Positions 53,419 to 61,630 of a stretch of 64,000 nucleotides of DNA are shown here, piece after piece; positions within the stretch are counted from its first letter, which is position 1; every line of letters starts with the position of its first letter. This DNA is from Croceicoccus sediminis. Its GTDB lineage: Bacteria; Pseudomonadota; Alphaproteobacteria; Sphingomonadales; Sphingomonadaceae. The notes below the pieces were generated by a model. It saw only the letters and a program-made list of their open reading frames with translations, made no database searches and had not been told where the DNA came from. Position numbers and translations under genes: made by a program. Location: positions 1 through 64,000 of the forward strand of contig NZ_SUNC01000006.1 in the NCBI RefSeq assembly GCF_007570835.1, read 5' to 3'.

Positions 53419-53766
53419 TCAGGATTGGCGCCGCGACTTCAAAATCCGGCCGAACCACCCCGGTCTCTTGCGCTTGTCGATCACGGCTAATGACCCGTCG
53501 AGAATATCCATCGCAAATCTGGAAGATGGCGACGGACGGCCGACAGGGCTGAAGTCGGCCTGCAATGGCTGCTCCACCCTCGCGATGGCGGTAGAGGGCG
53601 CGTCTTCGATTCCTGGAGGATCCCCCTGATCCTGATCCGCGAATTCGAACCACGAATTATCGCAAAAACCACACCGCAGCCATCGTCCTGGGTGCCGAAT
53701 GTATTCCTGGGGGACCCGGAACTCGACGCTACATTCCGGACAATCGACGCGCATTGGGCGAGTCAT
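53419..53766 (-). CDS. MJ0042-type zinc-ribbon protein
   Basis: A 115-residue protein. The N-terminus is a zinc ribbon, VDCPECSVEFRV then LRCGFCDNSWFEF, with four cysteines in two CxxC pairs as in the MJ0042/zinc_ribbon_5 family. The rest is low complexity, Pro/Ser rich and basic at the end, with no membrane helix. The family's function is unclear; members often precede transmembrane domains. ATG 53766 is a clear start. Confidence 0.75.
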   Translation of the reverse strand: MTRPMRVDCPECSVEFRVPQEYIRHPGRWLRCGFCDNSWFEFADQDQGDPPGIEDAPSTAIARVEQPLQADFSPVGRPSPSSRFAMDILDGSLAVIDKRKRPGWFGRILKSRRQS

Positions 53767-53986
53767 AAGAACAAAATATCGGGCCGCAAGCCGAAAGCAT
53801 GCCCTGTATCCAAATGGGGCGATGATCCCGGGGTGCAGCGCGCCCGGTGCGCCAGAAGCAGGCAGCTTGTCGCAACAGGCGTTCGGCCCGCCCGTTTCCG
53901 CGGGGCGCCCGCGCCCTCTTTAACCCGATAGTAAGCACCTTGTGGCGCTGTGAGACCCGGATCGCAAAAACGACGGGACACGTGGA

Positions 53987-55768
53987 ATGATCGTTCGCCC
54001 TGTGTCAAACTCGGCGCTTATGCTCGGCATGCTCGCAGCCCTTGCTGCTTGTGGCGGCGGAGACTCCTCCGGATCCGCAAGTCAGCCCGTCCAGATCGGC
54101 AGTACGCCGACCCCGAGCCCGTCCCCGACGCCTTCGCCCTCGCCGACGCCTTCGCCCACCCCGGCAGCGGCCGCACCTGTCCAGTCGGCATCCGGCCAGA
54201 TGGTCCTTGGCGTCCAGACGCACTTCAGCCAGGGCTGGGGCCTTGATTCCCTGGATAAATCGGACGCCATTGCCACACGGCTCCTAAGAGACGAGATGCC
54301 GTGGTCCTTTGGGGAGCGGGTCAAAGGCACCATCGCCTTCACCGACGAAACCGCGCAAAAGCTCGACACGGCCTGCGATCGCGGTTTCAGGCTCATCCTG
54401 ACGCAGATCCCGACGCACGATGCCTATGACGGCGGCTCGTTCGCTTATTCCGCAGACGCGCAAGGCGCCTTTGCGAAATATGTGAATGCAGTGGCCGACC
54501 GTTGGGGCGAATGCATCGTCGCCTTCGAAATCGGAAATGAAATCAACGGCGGAAATCAGCTGTCCTTTCCGTCCGGGTACGACCCTGACGCAACCGTCGT
54601 CGCCCTGATGAAGGCGGTTCACGACGCGGTTAAGCCGTCACACCCCGCCATCGCGATCCTGGGCGGGTCGACCAACATGATCGGCACGGGCTTTCAGAAG
54701 AAGTTGTTCGATGCCGGTATGCTGAAATATGCCGATGGCGTCGCGGTGCATCCCTATTCGCGGCACGCCGACGGTCTGCCGCTCGAACTGGCGAAGCTGC
54801 GCGAGACGATCGACAGTTACGGCAGCGACGCGGAAATCTGGGCCACCGAATTCGGCCACGATGTTCCGGATTATGAAGAAGCCGCTGCCCAGGCGCTGAA
54901 ATCGGTGACGCTGATGTCGGCGGCCGATGTCGATGTCGCGGTCTGGTATGCCCTGCTGGAAGAACAGTGGTATCCCAATTTCGGTCTTTATAGCGGCGGG
55001 ACCAAGCGACCGATGGCGCACACCATCGACTTTGCGCAGCGCAAGCTGATGGCCCGTGGGCGCGCGACCAAGGTCGACGTCGGCAACGACATGATCTTCG
55101 CCTATCGCTTTGGAAGTGACGCGACCGTGGTCTGGGGCGCGCCGCAGACGCTTTCCGTTTCCGGGGCGGACGCGGCTTACGATTACAAGGGGCAGGCCCT
55201 TTCCGACAGCGCGAGCATCGCGATTTCGCCCCGGCCGACCGTGATCATGGGCGACATCACCATGCGCGCAGGGGCAAGCGGCCTGATCGCGGATACCGTC
55301 CTGCAATATGGCCAGGGCGCGTGGCGATATTTCGCGCGCAACGCCCAGGGCGCGTATGACGAACTAAGCTACCGGTCGCGCTGGTACGACAGCCTGTTCA
55401 TGAGCGACTGGGACGGCACACTGGCGTTGAAAGCGGATGGCGGCGTTCCGGCCCGGACCGGTTCGGACCCGATGCGGGTGGTCTGGCGCTATACCGCGCC
55501 CAAGGCGATGCAAGTCACGGTGATGGGCTGCTTTGCCAAGTCGCCGGACGGCGACGGCATCGACATATCGATTGCGCGAAACGGAACTGTCAGCACGTCC
55601 GATATCGTTTCCGGCGGCGAGAAGCGCCTACGCACCGACCTGTCGCTTGCCCAGGGCGACCACGTCGAATTTATAGCAGGCCCGAACCAGACCTATGGCG
55701 GCGATGATTTCGATTTCCGCGGGCGTATCTTCCTGCAGGGGCAGGCCGGATCGGTTTCCTGCCCGTAA
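53987..55768 (+). CDS. PslG-like glycoside hydrolase lipoprotein (GH39-type clan A)
   Basis: A 593-residue outer-membrane or periplasmic lipoprotein: lipobox LAAC with Cys22, a PT/PS repeat linker (about 40-62), a TIM-barrel hydrolase domain to about residue 400 and a C-terminal beta domain. The likely acid/base Glu lies in FEIGNEINGG (near 184) and the nucleophile in IWATEFGHD (near 287), the clan-A arrangement. PslG in Pseudomonas is a similar hydrolase tied to Psl exopolysaccharide synthesis. It probably trims the product of this locus. Confidence 0.8.
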   Translation: MIVRPVSNSALMLGMLAALAACGGGDSSGSASQPVQIGSTPTPSPSPTPSPSPTPSPTPAAAAPVQSASGQMVLGVQTHFSQGWGLDSLDKSDAIATRLLRDEMPWSFGERVKGTIAFTDETAQKLDTACDRGFRLILTQIPTHDAYDGGSFAYSADAQGAFAKYVNAVADRWGECIVAFEIGNEINGGNQLSFPSGYDPDATVVALMKAVHDAVKPSHPAIAILGGSTNMIGTGFQKKLFDAGMLKYADGVAVHPYSRHADGLPLELAKLRETIDSYGSDAEIWATEFGHDVPDYEEAAAQALKSVTLMSAADVDVAVWYALLEEQWYPNFGLYSGGTKRPMAHTIDFAQRKLMARGRATKVDVGNDMIFAYRFGSDATVVWGAPQTLSVSGADAAYDYKGQALSDSASIAISPRPTVIMGDITMRAGASGLIADTVLQYGQGAWRYFARNAQGAYDELSYRSRWYDSLFMSDWDGTLALKADGGVPARTGSDPMRVVWRYTAPKAMQVTVMGCFAKSPDGDGIDISIARNGTVSTSDIVSGGEKRLRTDLSLAQGDHVEFIAGPNQTYGGDDFDFRGRIFLQGQAGSVSCP

Positions 55769-55931
55769 CCCCTTGGCGAACCGGCGCGTGCATGGGCCGC
55801 GATGATACCATATAGATGACTGCCACTGCCGACTTCGGAGTGACAGTTCCATTCGCCGGATAATCCCGTTCGCAGCCATTGGCCTGATAGCGTCCGTTAC
55901 CGCCCTGTCGGTCGCGGAAGAATTCTGGCCT

Positions 55932-56792
55932 GTGCTGGAAATGGTGAATGTCTTCGCGCCGTGGTGGGGCGGGGCCTCGATCCTTTTACTGGCCCTGATT
56001 GCTCTGAGATCCGGCGGCGCGTTGCGTGCGACCAGTTGCGTAATCGCAGGCATCGTCTGCCTGCGCCTGATCGTCCTGTTCGCTGCCATGCCAGCCGCGA
56101 CCGCGGCCAGCCGGCACGAACCGGATTTGCGCGTGATATCCTTCAACATCTGGAAAGATAACGAAGACAGGACGCGCGTCACACGCTGGCTGGATAAACA
56201 GGACGCAGATGTCGTGATCCTGCTGGAAGCTCCCATCGGGTCGGAAAACTTCGATAACTCTCTGCGCCGGCGTTATCCCTACCACTACGGCTGCGCGCGA
56301 AACGGGCCTTGTTCGACCCGCATAATTTCGAAGTGGCCCGCCCTGCACGTTCGCCACTTTGCCGATAACGACCCGGAAAACAGGCTTGGCCTGTCTGCCC
56401 TGTCCGCCCGCCTGTCCGTGGCGGGTTCGCCGGTCACCATCGTCGCGGTCCACATGGACCGGCCATGGCCCCTTGGCCGACGCGACCGGCGCCTGCCTCA
56501 GATGGCGGCCGTCCTGCGCCAGGCGAAAGCGCCGATCGTGCTGTCAGGCGATTTCAATTCCGCGCCCTGGACCGTGGGCCAGTCGCGCATCGTCGCCGCC
56601 AATGACCTGACGATCGCCAGCGGCACCAAGGGAACGTGGCCTTCGTGGGCGCCGATCCCGTTACTTCCGCTGGATCAGGCCTACGCCTCTCCGTGTGTCC
56701 GCGCGGTTCAAGTCAAGCGTGGCCCGCACCTCGGATCGGACCATCAACCGCTCGTCATGGATTTCAAACGCACGAATTGCGGCGCGAACTAA
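55932..56792 (+). CDS. Endonuclease/exonuclease/phosphatase-fold membrane protein
   Basis: A 286-residue or longer protein with membrane helices followed by an EEP domain. VISFNIWKDN (near 70), VVILLEAPIG, VAVHMDRPWP, LSGDFNSAPW and GSDHQPLVMDF give the full DNase-I-like catalytic set (Asn, Glu, His/Asp, Asp-Asn, Asp-His). GTG 55932 is the first canonical start, but in-frame sequence upstream (RRIIPFAAIGLIASVTAL) encodes another helix; see findings. The substrate could be a phospho-lipid or phosphodiester. Confidence 0.78.
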   Translation: MLEMVNVFAPWWGGASILLLALIALRSGGALRATSCVIAGIVCLRLIVLFAAMPAATAASRHEPDLRVISFNIWKDNEDRTRVTRWLDKQDADVVILLEAPIGSENFDNSLRRRYPYHYGCARNGPCSTRIISKWPALHVRHFADNDPENRLGLSALSARLSVAGSPVTIVAVHMDRPWPLGRRDRRLPQMAAVLRQAKAPIVLSGDFNSAPWTVGQSRIVAANDLTIASGTKGTWPSWAPIPLLPLDQAYASPCVRAVQVKRGPHLGSDHQPLVMDFKRTNCGAN

Positions 56793-56920
56793 CCCCTTTT
56801 GCTGAATTGCTAGTCCCAAAGATCGCGCGTCTGCGCTGAATGCTCACTTATCGGCATGGCCTGGCGTTTGGTATTCTGGCTCGAAAGCTGTCGGTTTGCC
56901 GACGTTGCGGAAACGAAGCC

Positions 56921-58549
56921 ATGTCAAAACGCGTCATCATGATAGGCCTGGACGGCTTTACCGTCGAAATCGCCGACCGCCTGATCGCGGAAGGTCGCAT
57001 GCCCAATCTTGCCAGACTTCGGGCCGAAAGCGCGCGATGGCATGTCACCGACGATCCCTACCGCAACGCCAATCTTGCCTATGAGCAGATTTCGTCCGGT
57101 ATGAGCCCGGACGTTTCCGGACGGTTTTCGTCGGTTGAGTTCGACCCGCAAACATACACGGTCAAGCAGGCCGGTGCGGACAATCCGCCCTTCACGGCAG
57201 GTCTGACCGGCAAGACGGTGGTGTTCGATTCCCCTTTCTTCAATCTGTCCAAGGCGGCCAATACGCAAGGCATGGTCGGCTGGGGCGCGCATGGGCACGG
57301 GATGCCCGATGGCCTGCACGCACGGCCCGCATCGCTGGCGCAGGAAATCACCGAGAAGTTCGGCGAGTATGCGGCCAAGGATTACGTTTACGGCTTCTGG
57401 TGGCCCGATCCCGAACTGATGCGCAAAGCCGGTGTGGCCTTGCGCAAGGGTGTCGACCAGCGCACCGACATCATGCGGTGGCTGATCGGGGAACGGATTA
57501 CCGATTGGGATCTTGCGATCACCGTCGTATCCGACGCCCATTCGGCCACGGAACCGATGTGGCACGGGATTGACCCCGGCCACCCGCTGCACGGACATCC
57601 CAGCGCCCCCGTCGCGAAACAGTGTCTTGAGGAAATCTATGACGCCATCGACCGCCATATCGGCGCGATGCGCGAGGTCGCACCCGATGCGACAATCGTA
57701 TGCTTCTCCGTGCATGGCATGGGGGCGAACGGCTCCGACGTTCCGGCCATGCTGCTGCTGCCCGAAGTCATGTATCGCTACGAAACCGGCCAGAAGCTGT
57801 TCGACGCTCCGGCCGAGTGGAAGAACGCCGAAGACGGCATTCCGATCGTGCCCCCCGACGTTCCGTGGGACCGGGCCATCCTGAACGCGATGCGTGGCGG
57901 CAAGATCATGCGCGCGGCCGACAAGATCGAGAGAGGATATCTGCGCGCAAGGCACCGCTTGATCCACACGGATTCGGCCGATGCCGGATCAGACGAACCG
58001 ATCCGCTTTCCGCTGAAGATGGCGGCCACGCGTTACGCGAAATCGTGGACGACGACCCGGGCATTCGGGTATCCGTCATTCCATGACGGCAGGATCAGGG
58101 TGAACCTCAAAGGGCGCGAGGCGCACGGCGTCGTCCCACTGGAGGATTATGCCGCGCTTCTCGACGAGTATGAGACGATGCTGCGCGCCCTGACCGATCC
58201 CAGAACCGGCGAAGCGGCGGTGGGCAAGATCACCAGGCCCGCCATGGACGATCCGTTGAACTGCCCGGGCAACCAGTCCGACATCGTTGCCGAGTTCGTC
58301 GGCCTTCCCGTCACGCTGAGCCATCCGGAGCTGGGCAGCATCGGCCCTGCCCCCTACCGCCGCACGGGCGCGCACACGGGCGGCGCAGGCGCGCTCTACA
58401 TCCATCGAAGCGATGTCGAAATTGGCGACTATGGCACCTGCAGCGCATTCGACATCGTCGCGACGGTCGGAAAAATGCTCGATCCGGCCTTTACGGCCCC
58501 GTCGGGCAAACCGTTTGCCGTTCCGCTCGTATCGTCAAAGGCCGCTTGA
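56921..58549 (+). CDS. Alkaline-phosphatase-superfamily protein, paralog A
   Basis: A 542-residue protein. The N-terminus, VIMIGLDGFTVEIADRLIAEG then MPNLARLR, is that of type I phosphodiesterase/AlkP-like enzymes (COG3379-like). The expected nucleophile Thr region instead reads RNANLAYEQISSG, the DxxxH site reads HSATEPMWHG, and DHG reads SVHGMG. The C-terminal metal-His motif RRTGAHTGG is kept. It is closely similar to paralog B at 61631. It has no signal peptide, so it is cytoplasmic; the role in polysaccharide synthesis is inferred from place. Confidence 0.78.
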   Translation: MSKRVIMIGLDGFTVEIADRLIAEGRMPNLARLRAESARWHVTDDPYRNANLAYEQISSGMSPDVSGRFSSVEFDPQTYTVKQAGADNPPFTAGLTGKTVVFDSPFFNLSKAANTQGMVGWGAHGHGMPDGLHARPASLAQEITEKFGEYAAKDYVYGFWWPDPELMRKAGVALRKGVDQRTDIMRWLIGERITDWDLAITVVSDAHSATEPMWHGIDPGHPLHGHPSAPVAKQCLEEIYDAIDRHIGAMREVAPDATIVCFSVHGMGANGSDVPAMLLLPEVMYRYETGQKLFDAPAEWKNAEDGIPIVPPDVPWDRAILNAMRGGKIMRAADKIERGYLRARHRLIHTDSADAGSDEPIRFPLKMAATRYAKSWTTTRAFGYPSFHDGRIRVNLKGREAHGVVPLEDYAALLDEYETMLRALTDPRTGEAAVGKITRPAMDDPLNCPGNQSDIVAEFVGLPVTLSHPELGSIGPAPYRRTGAHTGGAGALYIHRSDVEIGDYGTCSAFDIVATVGKMLDPAFTAPSGKPFAVPLVSSKAA

Positions 58550-58552
58550 AGA

Positions 58553-59299
58553 TCAGGCGGGTTCGAACGACCATGACAGCCGCATCCGTGCGGCATAATC
58601 GGTAAGGGCGTAGACGAAGATCGCAAGGCCGACGAGTTCCAGGGTCTCTTCGAAAGTTGTCGAGACCACGAACGGCAGCGACCCGAAACCGTAAGTTCCC
58701 TTCATCATGCCCGACACCATTTCAACGCCGACCGCTCCGCTGACGTAAACGATGCCAGCCGCCACGATCAGCGCGGCCGACCTTCGGTTCATGGCCAGCA
58801 GAAAGCGCAGATAGGCAAGGCCCAGCAGGGGCAGGAACACAAAAGCCAGGATCACCCAGGAATTCGTGAGGATGCTTCCGGGCACAATGCCGAAACGGTC
58901 CGAAATGGCATCCATCGTCTTTTCGTGAAGCTGGATAAACTCGTCCATCGACATCGCGAGGAAGCCGAGCGCGAGGAAAAACCAGTGACGATGCCACCCC
59001 ATACCCAATTGCCGATGCGCGACACCGATCATGGCAAAAAGCAATGCGCAGCAAGCAAGCAGGGCAGAGCTGAAATAGGTCGGGAAATTGGTCTCACTAT
59101 TCAGGTCGATCAGCGCAATCGCGCCCAGACCCTTCGACATGTCAACGCCGAACCGTAGGGCCATGCCGGCAATGCTCAAGGCGACGAGCACGGCGATGAT
59201 GGCCAGCAGCACGCGAAAGATAGTGCCCGGGCTGATACGAAGTACGATCGCTCTTGCGTGGTCGGTCGCGTCATCGGGTGACGGGGCCGTCCGCTGCAT
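58553..59299 (-). CDS. Multi-helix membrane protein, unknown
   Basis: A 248-residue protein with seven or so membrane helices: near 22-44, 65-90, 97-117, 137-160, 165-185 and later. A polar FIQLHEKTMDAISDRFG segment with His and Glu lies in a loop, and EETLELVG in the last helix. ATG 59299 forms a TAATG overlap with the upstream glycosyltransferase stop, so they are coupled. It may be a channel, sugar-modifying or unknown membrane enzyme. No family was recognised. Confidence 0.65.
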   Translation of the reverse strand: MQRTAPSPDDATDHARAIVLRISPGTIFRVLLAIIAVLVALSIAGMALRFGVDMSKGLGAIALIDLNSETNFPTYFSSALLACCALLFAMIGVAHRQLGMGWHRHWFFLALGFLAMSMDEFIQLHEKTMDAISDRFGIVPGSILTNSWVILAFVFLPLLGLAYLRFLLAMNRRSAALIVAAGIVYVSGAVGVEMVSGMMKGTYGFGSLPFVVSTTFEETLELVGLAIFVYALTDYAARMRLSWSFEPA

Positions 59300-60492
59300 T
59301 ATTGTGCATACTCGCTCATTGTGGCGAGCAGCGATCGCGCTGCCCTGTCCCACGTGAAGCGGGCCGCCTGCTTCGCCCCCTTCGTCACCAGCTTTCGCCG
59401 CAATGCAGGTCTGCGCGCCAGTTCACAGATGGAATGGGCCCACTCTTCAGGTGCGTGGGCACCGGCGTAAAGCGCTGCCTCGCCGCATACTTCGGGCAAG
59501 GCGCCGCAGGGCGCGACAACCGCGGGGCATCCGGCACCCATCGCCTCAAGCGGGGGCAGGCCGAAGCCTTCGGTCGTCGACGGACAGGCAAAGCACAGCG
59601 CATTTTCGTAAAGCGCGCGCAGTTCCTCGTCCGATACTTTGCCTGCGAATATCACGTTGGGGCCGGGCCGCGCCCCGATAGCCTCGAAATCGGCAACCGT
59701 CGCGGCACCGAACAGCACGAGCTGCCTGCCCGCCATTTCGGGCCGCGCGAAACAATCGATCAGGACCGGGATGTTCTTGTGGGACTGGGTATTGGCAAGG
59801 GCGGCGACGTAGTGCCCGCGCTCCAGGCCAAGCTTCGCAATGATCCGGTTATCCGCCCGACCGGCCGAGAAATGGTCCACCCCGTTGGGAATGACCGTAA
59901 CCCTGCTGTCGTTGGCAAGGCCGAAGCGGGACAACTGCTGGCGGGAATATCGCGAGATGGTCAGAATCCGCCGATGGCGACGCCCGGTGAAAAACTGGTG
60001 GAACCGGTACCAGAGCCGGAACGGCAGCGAATAGCTTTTCGGCGTCAGCCTGACCTGGGCATCGTGGAACATCGTGACCGCATCGCGCGATGTGACCGGA
60101 CCGACGTTGCACAGGCTGAGGATCGTATTGCCGCCGCCAACCGATGGCAGGGTCAGTTGCTCCCACGGAATGCCCCGGAACGGCCCCACGACGCGATAGG
60201 GTACGCCCAGTTCCCTTGCGCGCTCTTCCCCGTCGTAAGGGATGACGAGATCGAGATGTAACTTGCCTTGCCACGCGGGGTCGGTGCGCAGCAGGTGGCT
60301 GCAATGCCGGATCAGTTCCGCTGCGACGCGGTGCACACCGGTGCTCGGCGCGCTCAGGAACTTGCCGTTGATCAGGACCGAAGGACAGGCCCTTGCATCT
60401 TCTCTGGCTTTCGGCCCGACCCAGCGGCGCAAGAGATCCGCGATGCCATGCGGCCCGAACGTGCCCGTCGGATATTCAGGAACACTCGCCAT
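59299..60492 (-). CDS. Glycosyltransferase family 4
   Basis: A 397-residue GT-B enzyme. VLINGKFLSAPSTGVHRVAAEL is near 40, the linker-region TISRYSRQQLSRFGL and VIPNGVDHF are near 180-210. The donor-site motif CPSTTEGFGLPPLEAMGAGCP (about 310) gives the EGFGLPPLE signature of GT4. The N-terminal 35 residues are not conserved. It follows the GT2 gene by 39 bases and is coupled to the membrane protein gene. Confidence 0.92.
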   Translation of the reverse strand: MASVPEYPTGTFGPHGIADLLRRWVGPKAREDARACPSVLINGKFLSAPSTGVHRVAAELIRHCSHLLRTDPAWQGKLHLDLVIPYDGEERARELGVPYRVVGPFRGIPWEQLTLPSVGGGNTILSLCNVGPVTSRDAVTMFHDAQVRLTPKSYSLPFRLWYRFHQFFTGRRHRRILTISRYSRQQLSRFGLANDSRVTVIPNGVDHFSAGRADNRIIAKLGLERGHYVAALANTQSHKNIPVLIDCFARPEMAGRQLVLFGAATVADFEAIGARPGPNVIFAGKVSDEELRALYENALCFACPSTTEGFGLPPLEAMGAGCPAVVAPCGALPEVCGEAALYAGAHAPEEWAHSICELARRPALRRKLVTKGAKQAARFTWDRAARSLLATMSEYAQ

Positions 60493-60531
60493 CGGCCAGC
60501 CTCCATTCGGATCGCGAGACGACTTCGGACA

Positions 60532-61398
60532 TCACAGTTCGGTGATCCTGCTCGGATGTAGTCTCCTGAGCAGCAGGTCGCGGAAAGCCACCATGTTGCC
60601 CCTCAGCCTTCCCCGGCGGTCGATCCTGCTGGGCGGAAGGATGGATTTGACGATGTTCGCCGTCAGGTTCTTGAAAAGCAGGCCCCAGCCATGGTTCCAC
60701 CCGATCGTGCCCTTGCGGCGCAGGTAGAAGATGTTCGCCACCTGCGAATAGCCCAGTCGCAGGCCCGAAGTCCTGCCCGCGGGACTGCCGAGGTGAATAC
60801 CGGTAAGAGCGCGCGAACGAAGGAGTTTGCCATTACCGGCGACCCTTGTCGAAAAGTCGATGTCCTCCTGCCATCCGTAAAGCGGCAAGTTCTCATCGAA
60901 CCGCAGTCCTTTCGCAGCCCCGCAGCGGAACACCATGTTACAGCCGTAAAGTGCCTCTGCCGGACTGCTTCGGGACTTGGCGCGTTCACCCTTCGTGTCC
61001 AGTCGCCACACCGCGTCTTCGAAATCGATCGCGCCCGTTTTGGCACCGTCGTCCACCAGGTGGCCGGTCAGCCCGACAATGTGCGGCTCGCTCTCGAAGA
61101 TATGTTCGATATTGGCCAGGTAATCCGACGCGGCGACAAAATCATCGTCGAAAAAGACGATCACGTCCGTCTTTCCGTCGAGTTCGTTCAGTGCGGCGTT
61201 TCGCTGCCTGCAGAGTCCCTTGGGGGCAAGCAGGACCAGCGGATCGCCCGGCAGCCCGGCGACACCTTCGACGTCGTCTTCCGCATTGCCGACCACGACG
61301 ATACCGTCCGCCTTGCGCGTCTGGGCGTCGAGACGTTCGATCACCTTGCGAAGAACCGGTGCCCGGCCTATCGTGGCGATTGCAACGTGGATGCGCAT
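60532..61398 (-). CDS. Glycosyltransferase family 2
   Basis: A 288-residue GT-A enzyme. VAIATIGRAPVLRKVIERL opens it, the metal-binding FFDDDFVAASDYL is near 88, and LYGWQEDIDFSTRV (near 168) contains the catalytic-base ED motif. The C-terminus holds a basic RRKGTIGWNHGWG segment that may contact membrane. ATG 61398 starts the minus-strand three-gene unit (GT2, GT4, membrane protein). Its promoter should lie in 61399-61630, opposite paralog B. Confidence 0.92.
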   Translation of the reverse strand: MRIHVAIATIGRAPVLRKVIERLDAQTRKADGIVVVGNAEDDVEGVAGLPGDPLVLLAPKGLCRQRNAALNELDGKTDVIVFFDDDFVAASDYLANIEHIFESEPHIVGLTGHLVDDGAKTGAIDFEDAVWRLDTKGERAKSRSSPAEALYGCNMVFRCGAAKGLRFDENLPLYGWQEDIDFSTRVAGNGKLLRSRALTGIHLGSPAGRTSGLRLGYSQVANIFYLRRKGTIGWNHGWGLLFKNLTANIVKSILPPSRIDRRGRLRGNMVAFRDLLLRRLHPSRITEL

Positions 61399-61630
61399 TT
61401 AGACGGCCTCTTAAGTACTGATTAGAGGTCAATAAATACGGTTTTCGCCCCTGTCGGCGAAGCGCCCATGCGGGGATCACCCGTAGTGGTTAGATGGCAG
61501 CCGGGCCCCTCCCAACTTACCCCCAAATGGTAGCGAAAGCCCCACGACGGACAATTTCGCCGGGCTGCCGGTTCGATATGCTCGTCCGGACAGGAATATA
61601 TACGCCGAACAGCAACAGGGGCAGCGCGGC

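Noticed and set aside
53729-54008. Two overlapping minus-strand open frames before the glycosidase
   Set aside because: No ribosome site, no domain, and strong Arg/Pro bias; the interval looks like a promoter region.
54095-54175. Short tandem repeats, possible CRISPR or minisatellite
   Set aside because: They encode the PT/PS linker of the glycosidase lipoprotein; there are no spacers.
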